Source: Phytophthora colocasiae (taxonomy: Eukaryota > Oomycota > Peronosporomycetes > Peronosporales > Peronosporaceae). From it: DNA of 64,000 nt. Both the position numbers and the translations under genes were made by a program. The notes below the pieces were generated by a model. The model was given only the letters and a program-made list of their open reading frames with translations. It was not told the origin of the DNA and made no database searches. This document shows positions 48,507 through 57,932 of the stretch, piece by piece. Each line of letters opens with the position of its first letter. The first letter of the stretch is position 1. The DNA is taken from NCBI GenBank assembly GCA_018806915.1, contig JAGKQI010000098.1:2294001-2358000 (forward strand), read 5' to 3'.

Positions 48507-48850
48507 AGGGACTAAGAGATGGTCCCGTCAAAACATATCTCTTCCGAGAGTATCCGAATACTCTCGAGGAGGCGATCAGCCTTGCGATGCAAGAGGGGTT
48601 TAGCCGACGTCAAGCTAAACTCCATGCGAAGATGGGAGGTCCGGAACCTATGGACCTCTCGAGTGCTACGACAGCTGGTCAACAGCAGTGTGAGAACGTC
48701 AAGGTTCGATGTTACCTGTGTGGTAACATCGGTCACTATGCACGCAAGTGCACAGCGGGCGGGCGTTCAAAAAACGTCAAGGACCAGCAGGCGCGGGGCG
48801 TCCTACTGGTAATAAAGTCTCGCGTGTCGAACTCAGACACGCGACGTTGA
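48503..48850 (+). pseudogene. gag: Gag C-terminal part with CCHC knuckle, element B
   Basis: MKGLRDGPVKTYLFREYP matches the end of a Gag capsid. Residues 70-83 are CYLCGNIGHYARKC, a C-x2-C-x4-H-x4-C knuckle for RNA binding. The protease frame begins within this block, one frame lower (-1), at about 48750-48800. Whether the gag-to-pro shift is programmed or decay cannot be told here. Confidence 0.8.
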
Positions 48851-49377
48851 AGGCTGCTGCCCCCAGCGAGAAGGTTTCTCGCTGCGAGATGCAAGATGAC
48901 AAGCCAGGCCTTGTCATCCTGAACGTGATGTCGAAGAGAGTGAACTCTCTTCGTGCCCTAGTGGACTCGGGCGCGTCGAACAACTTTGTTCGACAGGGAA
49001 GTCTTCGAAGACTTGACTTCGAAGAGGCCGACACGCCTCGCAGCGTGTTGGAGGTGCGGTTGGCAACGGGTGTCACCGTGAGGACTGAGAAGCGCGTAGT
49101 CCGTGTGCGCTTCTCTTACAAACGAAGGACGTTTGTAGAAGACCTAATCGTCTTGGATCTAGACGATAAGTTCGACTTGGTATTAGGCATGCCGTGGCTT
49201 GCACGGCATGACCCGGTGATCAACTGGGAGAAGTGTACGCTCGTACGCTTCAACATCACATGCGCGACAGAGAGCGATGGCCCTGTCAGTGCTGCACATG
49301 CACCAGGCGGTGCATGTGATTCCCCAGTTGAGGCAGCAGCAGCCGCCGCTGTCTCCGATCGCCGCCAGCGACCATAA
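48748..49377 (+). pseudogene. Aspartic protease, element B
   Basis: Contains RALVDSGASNNFV with the catalytic Asp-Ser-Gly-Ala near residues 73-76, and the second conserved piece DLVLGMPWLARHDPVINW, a typical Gypsy protease ending. It stops at TAA 49375-49377; the same frame reopens at 49378 into a repeat-rich linker. The catalytic region is itself full of hairpins (for example 48975-48994, coding for part of GASNNFVR). Confidence 0.8.
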
Positions 49378-49395
49378 ACGACTCCGAGAATCGTT

Positions 49396-50157
49396 GTGAG
49401 AAAATGTGTGTCGACTCAGAAATCTGAGCCGAAAAGTCGCGGTCACATGAGTGCTGGTCAGGTGAATGCGATTCACCTGAGAGAAGGTAAAATACCGGTG
49501 TTACCGGTATCCTTGGAGGTACTTCAAGCCCCCAAGGGTCGCGCCGACGACGTCGCGTCAACTCTGGGAGTTGACGAAATAAATAAAATTCGGGGAACCG
49601 AAAGGCGTGCGTCAGCTCTGGGAGCTGGCGCCACTGGCGCTTCGCTGCTAGTTCCGGGAACTAGCGATCGTGCATCAGCTCTGGGAGCTGATGAAACGTG
49701 TACAAGCGAACACTCGCTAGCGCTGGAAGCTAGCGAGAGCACGCCGACTCTGGGAGTCGACGATGCTGTTGCTTCATCCGTAGGAGCGGGTAAAGTTGCT
49801 CCATCTATTGTAGCGGATGGAGGCGCAGCGGTTCAGGGAACCGACTGCGCGGCAGGAGGTGCTGGCGGTTGCAAGCGTCCAGCACCAGAAAAACCTGCGT
49901 GCTCACGTGCAGCGGTGCTGCACGCGATGAGCGGCACACAAGCAGTGCTTGAATGTGCGAGTCAGCGGAAGGAATCCGCTGACGATTGCGATAACGTCCC
50001 GTCCAAGGTGGGATGCCTTGGACGTGGAGCGCCTGGAGCTGAGCTCCATGGCAGACCTTCGCGGCGCAAGCTCAGGGTGCTTTGCGAGTCCCAGTCCGTG
50101 ACTGTCTGCAGGACAGACACCGAGTGTCAAGGCGTTCAACGCCTTGACACGAACTGA
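49396..50157 (+). pseudogene. Protease-RT linker with repeated hairpin motif, element B
   Basis: About 250 codons of Ala/Ser/Gly-rich linker in the protease frame. It contains a run of hairpins built as arm-CTC-TGG-GAG-arm (49557-49575, 49611-49629, 49673-49693, 49745-49759) plus related ones with GG or GGA centres (49647-49665, 49713-49737). They encode repeated Ser-x-Leu-Gly-x motifs such as ASALGAG and STLGVD. No enzymatic domain is visible. RT follows in another frame. Confidence 0.6.
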
Positions 50158-50317
50158 AACTGCGGTACAGTATCAGAGCGCGCGGCACCAGCTCAGTGAG
50201 CTGTGTGAGTCTCAGTCCGTGACTGAGGAGGGTGTATCTGCAGGGCAGACACCGAGTGTCGAGACGTTGAACGTCTTGACACGTACTGGTACTGGGTTAC
50301 AGTACCAGAGGATGCCG
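50086..50317. repeat. Diverged tandem duplication holding paired hairpins
   Basis: Two copies, 50086-50185 and 50207-50317. The offset is 121 bp at the left and 132 bp at the right because of an ~11-bp indel. Both contain AGTCCGTGACTG, GCAGACACCGAGTGTC-like sequence and TTGACACG. Each copy carries two hairpins (50124-50150 and 50154-50176; 50256-50282 and 50286-50308). The arms have diverged, but mostly in ways that keep pairing. Confidence 0.85.
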
Positions 50318-51244
50318 TTGGAGAATCCGCCGACGTGTGCGTCGGCGTTGACCGCACTTCCAACGATGAGTTGGAAGCGATTCGCGCGGGACTTGTACGA
50401 TGGACGCATCGAACAAATTTGCATTATCTCGGATATCGAGAGAGTGGATCGCGAAGCCGAGGAGCTGAAGCAGCTCGTCGTCGATGGCATCACTGAGGGC
50501 GATGACACCCTCAGTGCGAAAACCAAGAAGCAACGCTTCGAGGAGCAGAGTTGGGACTCGTTGAAGTCGAGTCCCTATTACGAGATTCTGCGGGAGTACA
50601 AGGATGTACTCCCGGACGAGATTCCTTCGGAGCTTCCGAAGGTCAAGGGCGTACAGCACGAGATTGATCTCGTGTCGGGCACGAAGTACTGTGTTACACG
50701 GCAGTGGCCACTGCCGCGTGAACAAGTTCAAGCGATCGACGACTTCTTTGAAAGTCGTCGCCTTGCAGGTCAAGTGCGGGAATCAAAGTCCCCGCACAGT
50801 GCCCCAACGTTCTGTGTTAAGAAACCACAGGGCGGCTGGCGCATCGTTCATGCGTATAACAAGCTGAACGATGCGACGATATCGGCGCAGACGCCGATAC
50901 CGCGAAAAGATGTTATCATCGATTCGATGGCCTTGAGCACTATCTTCAGTGCTCTAGATCTGCGTGATGGATTCTATCAGATCCTCATGCGTGAGAGGGA
51001 CATCCCTCTCACTGCGGTAAGCACTCCAAGCGGTATGCTTTGGGAGTGGCTCGTCATGCCACAGGGACTTAAGAACGCCCCTGCAACGTTCAATAGATGC
51101 GTGACACATCTATTGCGCTCGGTGCGCGACTTCGCACCGAGTTACTTCGACGACGTGTTCGTCCACAGCCGGGCTGTGAACGGGAAGACGTACATTGAGA
51201 TGCACAAGGTGCATCTCCGGAAGCTGCTAGAGCTCATGAGATAA
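50144..51244 (+). pseudogene. pol: Reverse transcriptase, element B
   Basis: RT of Gypsy type: HEIDLVSGTKYCVTRQWPL, SPHSAPTFCVKKPQGGWRIV, FSALDLRDGFYQI, MPQGLKNAPATFNRCV, and the catalytic box YFDD at 51143-51154 (residues 334-337). It ends at TAA 51242; RT continues in another frame toward RNase H. The catalytic Asp pair and neighbouring motifs are intact, so the enzyme core was recently functional or is only lightly decayed despite the hairpin load. Confidence 0.85.
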
Positions 51245-51326
51245 CATAAGCTCTATGCGAACCTGAAGAAGTGTATCTTCGGGGCGAGCGAGATACCCGT
51301 GCCGGGGTGTCTCGTGGAAAGACGGC

Positions 51327-52385
51327 GTGCGCCCTGACCCAGAGAAGGTCAGAGTGATCAATGAATGGCCCACGCCATCCAATGTGAAGGAACTGAGGCA
51401 GTTCCTTGGGCTTGCCACGTACTTGTGCAAGTACGTGGACAACTATGCGGGAAAGATTCGCCCGTTGTCACAGCTTCTTAATAAAGAAGCTGAGTGGATT
51501 TGGACGACCAAGTGCGAGGAGGCATTCGGTGCAGTCAAGCAGGGCTTGACTGAAGCGCCAATCTTGGCCGTGGCGGACCAAGATCGTCCATTCCACGTAG
51601 TGTGCGATGCAACCGACTTTGCAATCGGATGTGCATTGATGCAACACGATCACGAAGGGCGTGATCGTGTAGTCTACTATCAATCGCGTCAGCTGAAACC
51701 AGCTGAGCGTAACTATCCCGTACATGACAAGGAGCTCCTTGCCAAGAAGAATGCACTCGCAAAGTTCCGAGTGTATATACTTGGGAGTAGACCGTTCGTG
51801 GTCTATACAGACCACACATCATTGCGTACGGCGATTAAGTCGCCGCACATCTCGCAACGTATGGCGAGATGGTTGTCCTTCTTCACGGAGTACAACTTCC
51901 GGGTAGAGTACAAACCCGGAAGACTCAACGTAGTGGCCGACGCGTTATCGCGTCGACCTGACTATGCGGAGACGGTCGACGCCAACGCAGTTGGCGTCGT
52001 GAGGACAAGTGTGCCGTCGTCAACGTTGATTGACGACGTGAAGAACGCGTATGCAAGGGATGCAGACGCGAAGGGGCTACTGGAGTTCCTCGCAGCACCT
52101 TCCGACGTGGCACGTCGGAAGCTAACCCCTCATCTTCGAGCTCGTGTACACCGCTATCGTGTACACGAAGGCCTACTGTTGTACAGTGCAGTAGACGACA
52201 ATGCGGATCGCATTGTCGTTCCGAATGATCATGACCTCCGGTTGAGGATCATGTTCGAGTATCACGATGCCCCCACGACAGGGCATCCGGGTCGTGAGAA
52301 GACGTACACTCTTCTCACGCGTGACTTCTACTGGCACCACCAGTACAAGTGGGTTCGCAAGTACGAACGTGCTTGCGAGGTTTGA
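51327..52385 (+). pseudogene. pol: RT connection, RNase H and integrase zinc finger, element B
   Basis: Starts with VKELRQFLGLATYLCKYV (RT connection). RNase H follows with FHVVCDATDFAIGCALMQ, NYPVHDKELLA and VYTDHTSL, then GRLNVVADALSRRPDY. The integrase zinc-binding part has HDAPTTGHPG and YWHHQYKWVRKYERAC. The frame ends at 52385 inside the H-H-C-C motif, just after its first Cys, so a frameshift splits the zinc finger. Confidence 0.85.
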
Positions 52386-53986
52386 AGCCTGCGCGGTTCT
52401 CGCAGGCTCCTCTTCAGTCACTTCCGACTCCGTCGGAGTGTTGGCAGTCCATGTCCATGGACTTTGTCTTCGGTCTTCCGCCTGACAGCAAGCGGAGGAC
52501 GGGCATCGTTGTCTTGGTGGACAGATTCAGCAAGATGGTTCATCTTGCTGCCGTCCCGGCTACTGTTACAGTCGCGCAGACTGCGCGACGGTTTGTTGAC
52601 ATGGTGTTCAAACACCATGGCATGCTGCTCGACATTATGTCGGACCGTGATCCACGCTTCACATCGCGGTTCTGGCAAGAAGTGTTTACACTTCTTGGTT
52701 CACAGTTATCAATGTCGACTGCGGATCATCCGCAGACGGACGGACAGACTGAACGTGTCAACTGCGTACTGGGTGACACGCTGAAGAGCTACGCTCACTC
52801 GTTCCCGCACTGGAGCGAGTGCTTGCCGAAGGCAGAGTTTGCCATCAACAACTCGGTGCATGCCTCGACAGCGCATACACCGTTCTACGTGAACGCCATG
52901 AGGCATCCACGATTGCCGAGCATGCTCGGTGGGGTAGCTTCCTCCTTAAGTGGGGGAGGATCTACGGTTGCGTCCGAACAACCGCAGAATGCATCTGACA
53001 GCAGCACACTATCAGCTGCGGTGACGTGTGCGACGTCTCGTCCGAGCAGGAACGAGCGCGCGATGTCTGTGCCGGGAACAGACATGATAGAAGATAGCGA
53101 GCAGGCAGGGCCTGCTGCTGACAAAGGCGACAAGCTGATAGGAGTCAGCTCGAGTGCGCTAGACTCTGTCCAGCGAAGACAAGCCGTCATACGGTTTGTC
53201 CAGGATGCTATCGCAGCTTCTGTCGATCGACAGAAGCTGAACGCTGATAATGTTGGTAGGGGCAACATAAATGAATTCAAATTGGGTTCATTGGTTTTGT
53301 TAGCTACTCAAAACCTACCTAAACATGCAGTATCTGATTTTGGAGCAAGCAAGCTTGCTCCAAGATTCATTGGGCCGTTCAAAGTACTTGAACGGCACGG
53401 CAACGCGTACCGGCTGGACATACCGTCCAGCATGAGGCTCCACCCGACCTTCTACGTCGGGCGGTTGAAGCCGTACGTGCAGCACGGACTACGTAAGGTT
53501 GGTAGTCCGACTGAGGAGTGCGAGAGGCCTGGATGGCCTTCTCGAGACCGTCGACACGGTCGATCAACCGGTTCACTCTCGTCCCAAGACCGGACGAGAG
53601 GTTCGAAGCAGTCTGAGCTGCCTCACAGATCTCAGCACGGAGGACACGAACCTCCTGCTTCAGAGCCGCTATCTCAGCGCTCGGTGTCTGCTCCAGCGCA
53701 GCAACTCGATCGTGCAGGGCACGATCGTCATGGTCATAGCGGTGACCATACGGAGGGAGTGTTCCCGCCCCCTCCGCCGCCGTTGCGCGACGCGCGTGGA
53801 GCGATCCGCTGGATTGTGGAGCGGATCGTGGTTCATAAGAGAACGAACTGTCAAGGGGTTCGTTTTCGTATTCGTTGGAGAGGATTTCCTCCCCATCGAG
53901 ATACATGGGAGCCGCGGAACGTCCTGATGAAGGACGTTCCGGAAATGGTGAGGGCGTACGAAGCCCACCATAACTTGCAGGGGTAA
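52349..53986 (+). pseudogene. pol: Integrase core and chromodomain, element B
   Basis: Catalytic triad: Asp in SMDFVFGLPP, Asp in MSDRDPRFTSRFWQ and Glu in QTDGQTERVN. The integrase C-terminal module with LAPRFIGPFKVLERHGNAYRL and FYVGRLKPYV follows. After a long Arg/Ser/Gly/Pro-rich linker the last ~60 residues form a good chromodomain: WIVERIVVHKR, GVRFRIRWRGF, DTWEPRNVL. This should read histone marks and direct integration. The linker and chromodomain are also open on the opposite strand (see 53379-54443). Confidence 0.87.
53214..53239. repeat. 26-bp perfect palindrome in element B integrase
   Basis: Arms CAGCTTCTGTCGA and TCGACAGAAGCTG meet with no loop. It is the longest uninterrupted inverted repeat I found in the tiled region. 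Confidence 0.95.
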
Positions 53987-54443
53987 GCCCTGCACGAGGA
54001 GTGCTGCGGTCAGCCACAGCACTCGGAGCTCCGCGTGGCTCGAGACGACCACGAAGCCCTTGATGTGATCGGGTACACGGACAAGCGTGTACCCCAGGAG
54101 ATCACTTTCTGAGAGACGTGTTGCCAACCCTTGGCAACACGGGCAGGGTGTGCCGAAGGGAACGGCACATGGGATCCCCGCTTCCATGGACTGATCATGG
54201 AGGCGTTCACACTTACCACGTGTAGTGTAAGTGTAGTAGCGATCGCAAGCCTCAGCAACGCGCTCGCTATATGCCTTCGGGTCTTTGTTGAAGTTATCAA
54301 CAAAGGCGTTCCACGACTGACAAAGTTCCTGCCACTCGGGCACTTTGCTCTTGCGCCAAGTCTTCTTCGCTGCATAGTATCGTGTCGCGAAGTCGGTGCA
54401 ACTTTTACCGCGGTGCAGGGGCGTACAGTGAACCTGGAAGTGT
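53379..54443 (-). pseudogene. Antisense reading frame(s) over and beyond the element B pol 3' end
   Basis: On the minus strand, a protein-like frame runs from about 54443 to 54055 (RYYAAKKTWRKSKVPEWQ, then NAFVDNFNKDPKAYSER, then GIPCAVPFGTPCPCC, with clustered Cys that might bind zinc). After a shift of one base near 54055 it continues in another frame to 53379, with LEPRGAPSAVADRSTPRAG, then a strong coiled-coil pattern (DRVAALEQTP, IAALKQEVRVLRAEI, RVNRLIDRVDGLEKAIQ). No ATG opens the first part. It covers non-coding sequence beyond pol and overlaps the integrase-chromodomain linker and chromodomain antisense. I do not recognise a family. It may be an antisense accessory gene. A chance effect of hairpin-rich codons on the overlapped part cannot be excluded. 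Confidence 0.45.
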
Positions 54444-55260
54444 GACTACCGGTAATTATACCAGAGTCACACAGCAAGGTGGGCGTGTGTTACCTTGTGC
54501 TGTCCTCGTAGGTTCGTTGTCTTGGTAATGAGACCCTCGCCGGGGTCGTGAGAGTGTTGATGAGAGTGAGGGTTCCTTGCGTGGGCCGTCGGATGTCCTT
54601 CTGGTCCTCACAGGAGCGCTTGAGAGTCGAACGTTTTCCGGTGAACACTTGTGTACACCAGAGATTTCTGAAAGCAAAAGAGAAATTAATACAATGGGAA
54701 GTCCAGTAATTAGACTTCCGAGATAACCGCAATATAGAGTTCCGATATACAAATATGTAGCTGCTCTTATTCTTTCCTGGCCCTTGAGCAGTGGGCTAGT
54801 TCTCCAGGTCAACTAGGGAAATGTTCACCAGACACCTGGTCTGTCTGGTATTCCCGTAACTTTCGCGCACCACCCTCTAATATATAGAGGGAAAATAAAC
54901 CAATACACTATCAGTTATATAACAGTCTACCGAGCGTCTTGAGAGCGACTGTCTAGCTCCCAAAACCTGTCCAAACGTACAATATGAAATGGGCTACCGC
55001 TAGAGACAAGACAAACGACCCAACTAGTAAATGGAATAGGTGGGTCCTCTCAGGTCTCTGCGTTACGCTGATCTCCACCTAAAGGGGCTTGATAGGTGAG
55101 AGATCACACGACTCAAAGCTTTGTCGTGGCCTTACACTTCCGAAGAACCGACGAATCGACCTTGGGGTTGTAACGCAAAATTAGCTCGGGGGTACCGATC
55201 AAATTGAACTCTGGTTATCTATCTCGTATCTCTCTGTCTTCTGTCTTCCATATTCTCATA
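54444..55260. other. Intervening region, no gene seen
   Basis: No convincing coding frame. A TATA-like palindrome (CCCTCTA / TAGAGGG around ATATA, 54873-54891) precedes an AT-rich stretch and could be promoter or LTR sequence. The decamer GTTCACCAGA at 54823-54832 is shared with element C. An LTR of element B or C could lie here, but I could not pair it with a second copy. Confidence 0.4.
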
Positions 55261-55425
55261 TACACTTGGTTTCAGTATAACTCAGGAACTTTCACTTGGG
55301 CTCACTATGGTAGTCGATGCTGCAGATCTTGTCGAGTCGACACTTAATGATGTCATTACAGGGATGAGCAGGTTGCGTTTCACTTGATTGCGTGAGGTCG
55401 TGTTGGGTACACTTGGTTTCAGTAT
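55261..55425. repeat. 18-bp direct repeat pair
   Basis: TACACTTGGTTTCAGTAT occurs at 55261-55278 and again at 55408-55425, bounding 147 bp with no visible gene. It may mark a small duplication or an old insertion. Confidence 0.8.
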
Positions 55426-55428
55426 GGG

Positions 55429-55790
55429 GTGGACTTCAGAGTGTCAGAGTCTGGTATCCTGTTCGTCAGGGTCTGGAATCATGTGCGTCGGAGACATGTT
55501 CATCGGAACCATGTACTCCGGAATCATGTAAGACATCAGAGTCATAAGTACCAGAGTCGTGACACTTGGGTCTGTTCATCGGAGTCTTGTACGTCGGAGT
55601 CTGTTCATCGGAAACTGGTAAATGTCTGGAATATTGCTTGTATAAGCCGGACACATCAGACTTGTTTACCAGAATCATGTTCATCAGACTCATGTACGTC
55701 AGACTCCATGTACGTCGGACTTCATGTACGTCGGACTCCATGTACATCAGACTTCATGGTGTGGTATCAGAGTTTCCATGCGTGATACCA
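55429..55790. repeat. Degenerate ~17-bp tandem repeats (CATGTACGTCGGACTC type)
   Basis: Repeated variants of a word made of CATGT, ACGTC, GGA/AGA and CTC/CTT, clearest at 55690-55760 (CATGTACGTCAGACTC, CATGTACGTCGGACTT, CATGTACATCAGACTT). Open frames here (up to 118 aa on plus, 93 aa on minus) are translations of the repeat, not genes. The 14-mer CCATGTACGTCGGA at 55706-55719 recurs inside the element C reverse transcriptase at 63381-63394. Confidence 0.8.
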
Positions 55791-56337
55791 GAAATCCATG
55801 AGTGTTTTTAGGGTGCGGAGCACGTATGCTGCAACGCACGAAGTCCAATCGGGATATGCGCGGGGTGCGCTACGTCCGGTGCGCGATACTTGGTATCTTG
55901 TGGGTATAACTATATTCCTTGAACCATCATCGTCACACAGGACGGCAACGGGATGAGGTCTCTCAGAGATACATTCTTCTGAGAGACTTTCTGCCAACCT
56001 TTAGGCACTCATCGTCGGGGAAAGTCCGGTGATCAGACTGAGTGTTGTTGTCTCTCGGAGTTTGTGCACTTTTCCGAGGAACACTTCTGATCTCTTGGGC
56101 CCCTTTGCAGTACAGGTGAAGGTTAATATATATAGTAGTTTTCTTCCACAGACCCATCATATTGTCACACGGGACATAACCTCGTCCCACATCTCCCTTT
56201 CTCCCACAATCCAGTATATGTCCAATCACATCACAGCGTAACGTCCATATCCACTCGAAAAATCGTAATTAGCAACGTGTCAACCGCCCCTCCTGGTCAT
56301 AATTCGTCAGTGCGGAACTTTCTCCAAACTGAGCATC
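55791..56337. other. Upstream region of the plus-strand gene, no gene seen
   Basis: No coding region supported. An AT-rich TTAATATATATAGTAG near 56132 is a possible core promoter for the rightward gene that follows. Confidence 0.35.
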
Positions 56338-57660
56338 ATGGCCAGGACAGTACGTCAGAGGTCCCGTGAACATAGTGTAGCTGTGACGCTCTCAAAACTT
56401 CTGGGATTTCAGAATCTCTGGTGTCCTGTCGCTCAGTCTGATTCCATCAGACTCAGAAATAGCCAACTGTCGTATCCCACAAACGGCCACATCCCGATTT
56501 CCTTTCTGACACACAGGTCAGAAGAAGATCCTGCAACCATGGGTTCTCCATTGGCTCCTATTAGTGGCAACGCCTCGGGCACTGGGCCCGCTTCGGCATC
56601 CACGGCATCGCGAGGTGATGACGGCGGCAATGCCGCGTCATCTGGAGGCAGCTCTAGCGCCCCAGCCTCACAGTCGAGCGCGTCCGCCGCTCCGAAGCAG
56701 GGCGTTGATGCTGCTGACGGCGATGGGCACGTGAACATGCCGGACACATCTATGGCTTCTGCTTCTGCGAGTCTTTCTTCTGGCGTCGCAGCCCCGTTCC
56801 CCAGAGGGCCACACATCCTCTCTACCGCCGAGGTGGACGATCTATTCGGCCCTGGACAGCAACCGTTGGACGAAGAGAAGTCTGACGTCCCTTCCAACTG
56901 GGTGGACCCTGAGCCACGACCTGAGGGACAGCCATTTCTGGTTGGTGTTCCGGCGCTCGCCGAATACTTCCGTGTGGGCAACCACATCGCGAACATCTAT
57001 GGCGGACCCGGTGTTCTGGTGGGCCTTGAAGAGTTCACGTCGGCGGACATCTCGGAGCTTGAGCGTGTTATCCCTGACTTCACTGAAAGTCAGATGCTCG
57101 TTCCTCACGTGGATAGCCGTGACCGCCAGAACCTTGAAGCGCACATGGGGTCCGTCGATGTCCATCGGGAGTTGGCGTCAATCCTCCTGCACCTCCCTCA
57201 TCAGCGTCTCGCTGAGCGGGTGTACAAGACATCCGGCTATCTGAAGCAGATGGCCGGCGCTCACCGTCGGCTTCGACTTCAAGTTGAGTCCCAGGGCAAC
57301 ACATCTCTGGTGGACACGGCCGCTATCCAGAACGAATCTGAAGATCTCAAGCGTCAGTGGATCTTCAACTGCCAATATTGGCGTCATGAAGTGTTGGACG
57401 CCCGGCGTACTGCCAGTGAGACCGAAGATCGTGTGAACGCGGAGTCCAAGAACCTCGCGTCGCACTATCAGGACCAGATCGATGCCTTGGAAGCTGAGAA
57501 GTCGGCCTTGGAAGAACGCCTGGAGGACTCTCAAGCGGAGGTCCGGTTGCTGAAGGCTCGCCCCACGACCACAGCCACAGACTCCTGGGGTTTTCTGGAG
57601 TACCTGTTTGAACACGGGGAGTTGAATGGCATTGGGTGCGTCTTCGGGAGCTTCTGGTGA
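56338..57660 (+). pseudogene. Unknown convergent gene of element C, N-terminal part
   Basis: 440 codons; a likelier start is the in-frame ATG at 56539 (MGSPLAPISGNAS), because the first 67 residues look unlike the rest. An Ala/Ser/Gly-rich low-complexity stretch is followed by a conserved-looking globular part (LSTAEVDDLFGPGQQ, VPALAEYFRVGNHIANIY, ERVIPDFTESQMLVPH). Then comes a coiled coil (YQDQIDALEAEKSALEERLE). No enzyme motif is visible. The frame is lost near 57629 and continues one frame over. The coiled coil and low-complexity N-terminus could fit a Gag-like structural protein, but that is speculation. Confidence 0.55.
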
Positions 57661-57932
57661 ACTTCCAAGAGGGCAAGGCGCCGCCTGGAGACTGGGACAC
57701 CATCATCAACGTGACTGCGATGGATCAGCGCAAGGCGGAAATCCCTGACTTCTCCAAGCGTCTGGCTAAACATCGGTCCGATCAAGCAGCAGCGGCCAAG
57801 AAATCGACCAAAGTGCTGGATCTGACGGGTGCTGGCAGTGGTGTGACGATCTCCGGTGAGCATGCTGGCAGCTCCGAAAAGTCAGGCACTCGCCCGGTGA
57901 ACAAGTCTGGGTCGCCTACCAGGTCAGTCTAA
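57636..57932 (+). pseudogene. Unknown convergent gene of element C, middle part
   Basis: Continues the upstream protein after a one-base shift: LRELLVNFQEGKAPPGDWD, then a basic, Lys/Ser-rich tail. It ends at TAA 57930-57932, beyond which the same frame stays open (SPPPKPTRPSGKHRVRVP) into the next part. The TAA is therefore likely an inactivating substitution. Confidence 0.5.

Larger units (their letters stand above)
47367..54305. other. Continuous tiling of short inverted repeats (hairpins)
   Basis: Perfect inverted repeats with arms of 7-13 bp and loops of 0-10 nt occur throughout LTR, leader, coding and 3' sequence. Examples with arm length: 47411-47431 (9), 47531-47560 (11), 48063-48085 (9), 48371-48398 (10), 48975-48994 (9), 49459-49479 (9), 49961-49983 (9), 50000-50024 (9), 50124-50150 (13), 50286-50308 (9), 50491-50516 (9), 50591-50614 (10), 50699-50716 (9), 50737-50760 (9), 51118-51141 (9), 51415-51438 (11), 51644-51670 (11), 51977-51999 (10), 52099-52121 (11), 52528-52550 (10), 53214-53239 (13), 53340-53363 (11), 54117-54141 (11), 54283-54305 (9). 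From 50491 to 50760 there are seven with arms of 8 or more. Chance predicts about 0.3 with 9-bp arms and loops up to 10 nt in 7 kb. Elements A and C and the satellite show no such density. Confidence 0.9.
47367..54443 (+). mobile_element. Ty3/Gypsy element B, hairpin-tiled, degraded
   Basis: Single-copy Gypsy element in this window. A putative left LTR (47367-47826) is followed by gag, protease, RT, RNase H, integrase and a chromodomain, all plus strand, spread over at least three frames with several frameshifts. The right LTR was not found: the left-LTR sequence does not reappear by eye before the window end, so the right border (set here at the far end of the antisense frame) is a guess. 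Its outstanding property is a dense tiling of short inverted repeats along its whole length, annotated separately. Confidence 0.8.

Noticed and set aside
54456..54812. 118-codon minus-strand frame right of element B
   Set aside because: Mixed composition, no domain, and not in frame with the protein-like antisense segment to its left.
55429..55785. Plus-strand 118-codon and minus-strand 93-codon frames in the degenerate repeats
   Set aside because: Their peptides only translate the ~17-bp repeat words (SD-VH and RRT-type repeats).
56433..56996. 187-codon minus-strand frame opposite the unknown gene of element C
   Set aside because: Composition mirrors the Ala/Ser/Gly-rich sense strand. The sense frame is longer and has a coiled coil and globular segments.
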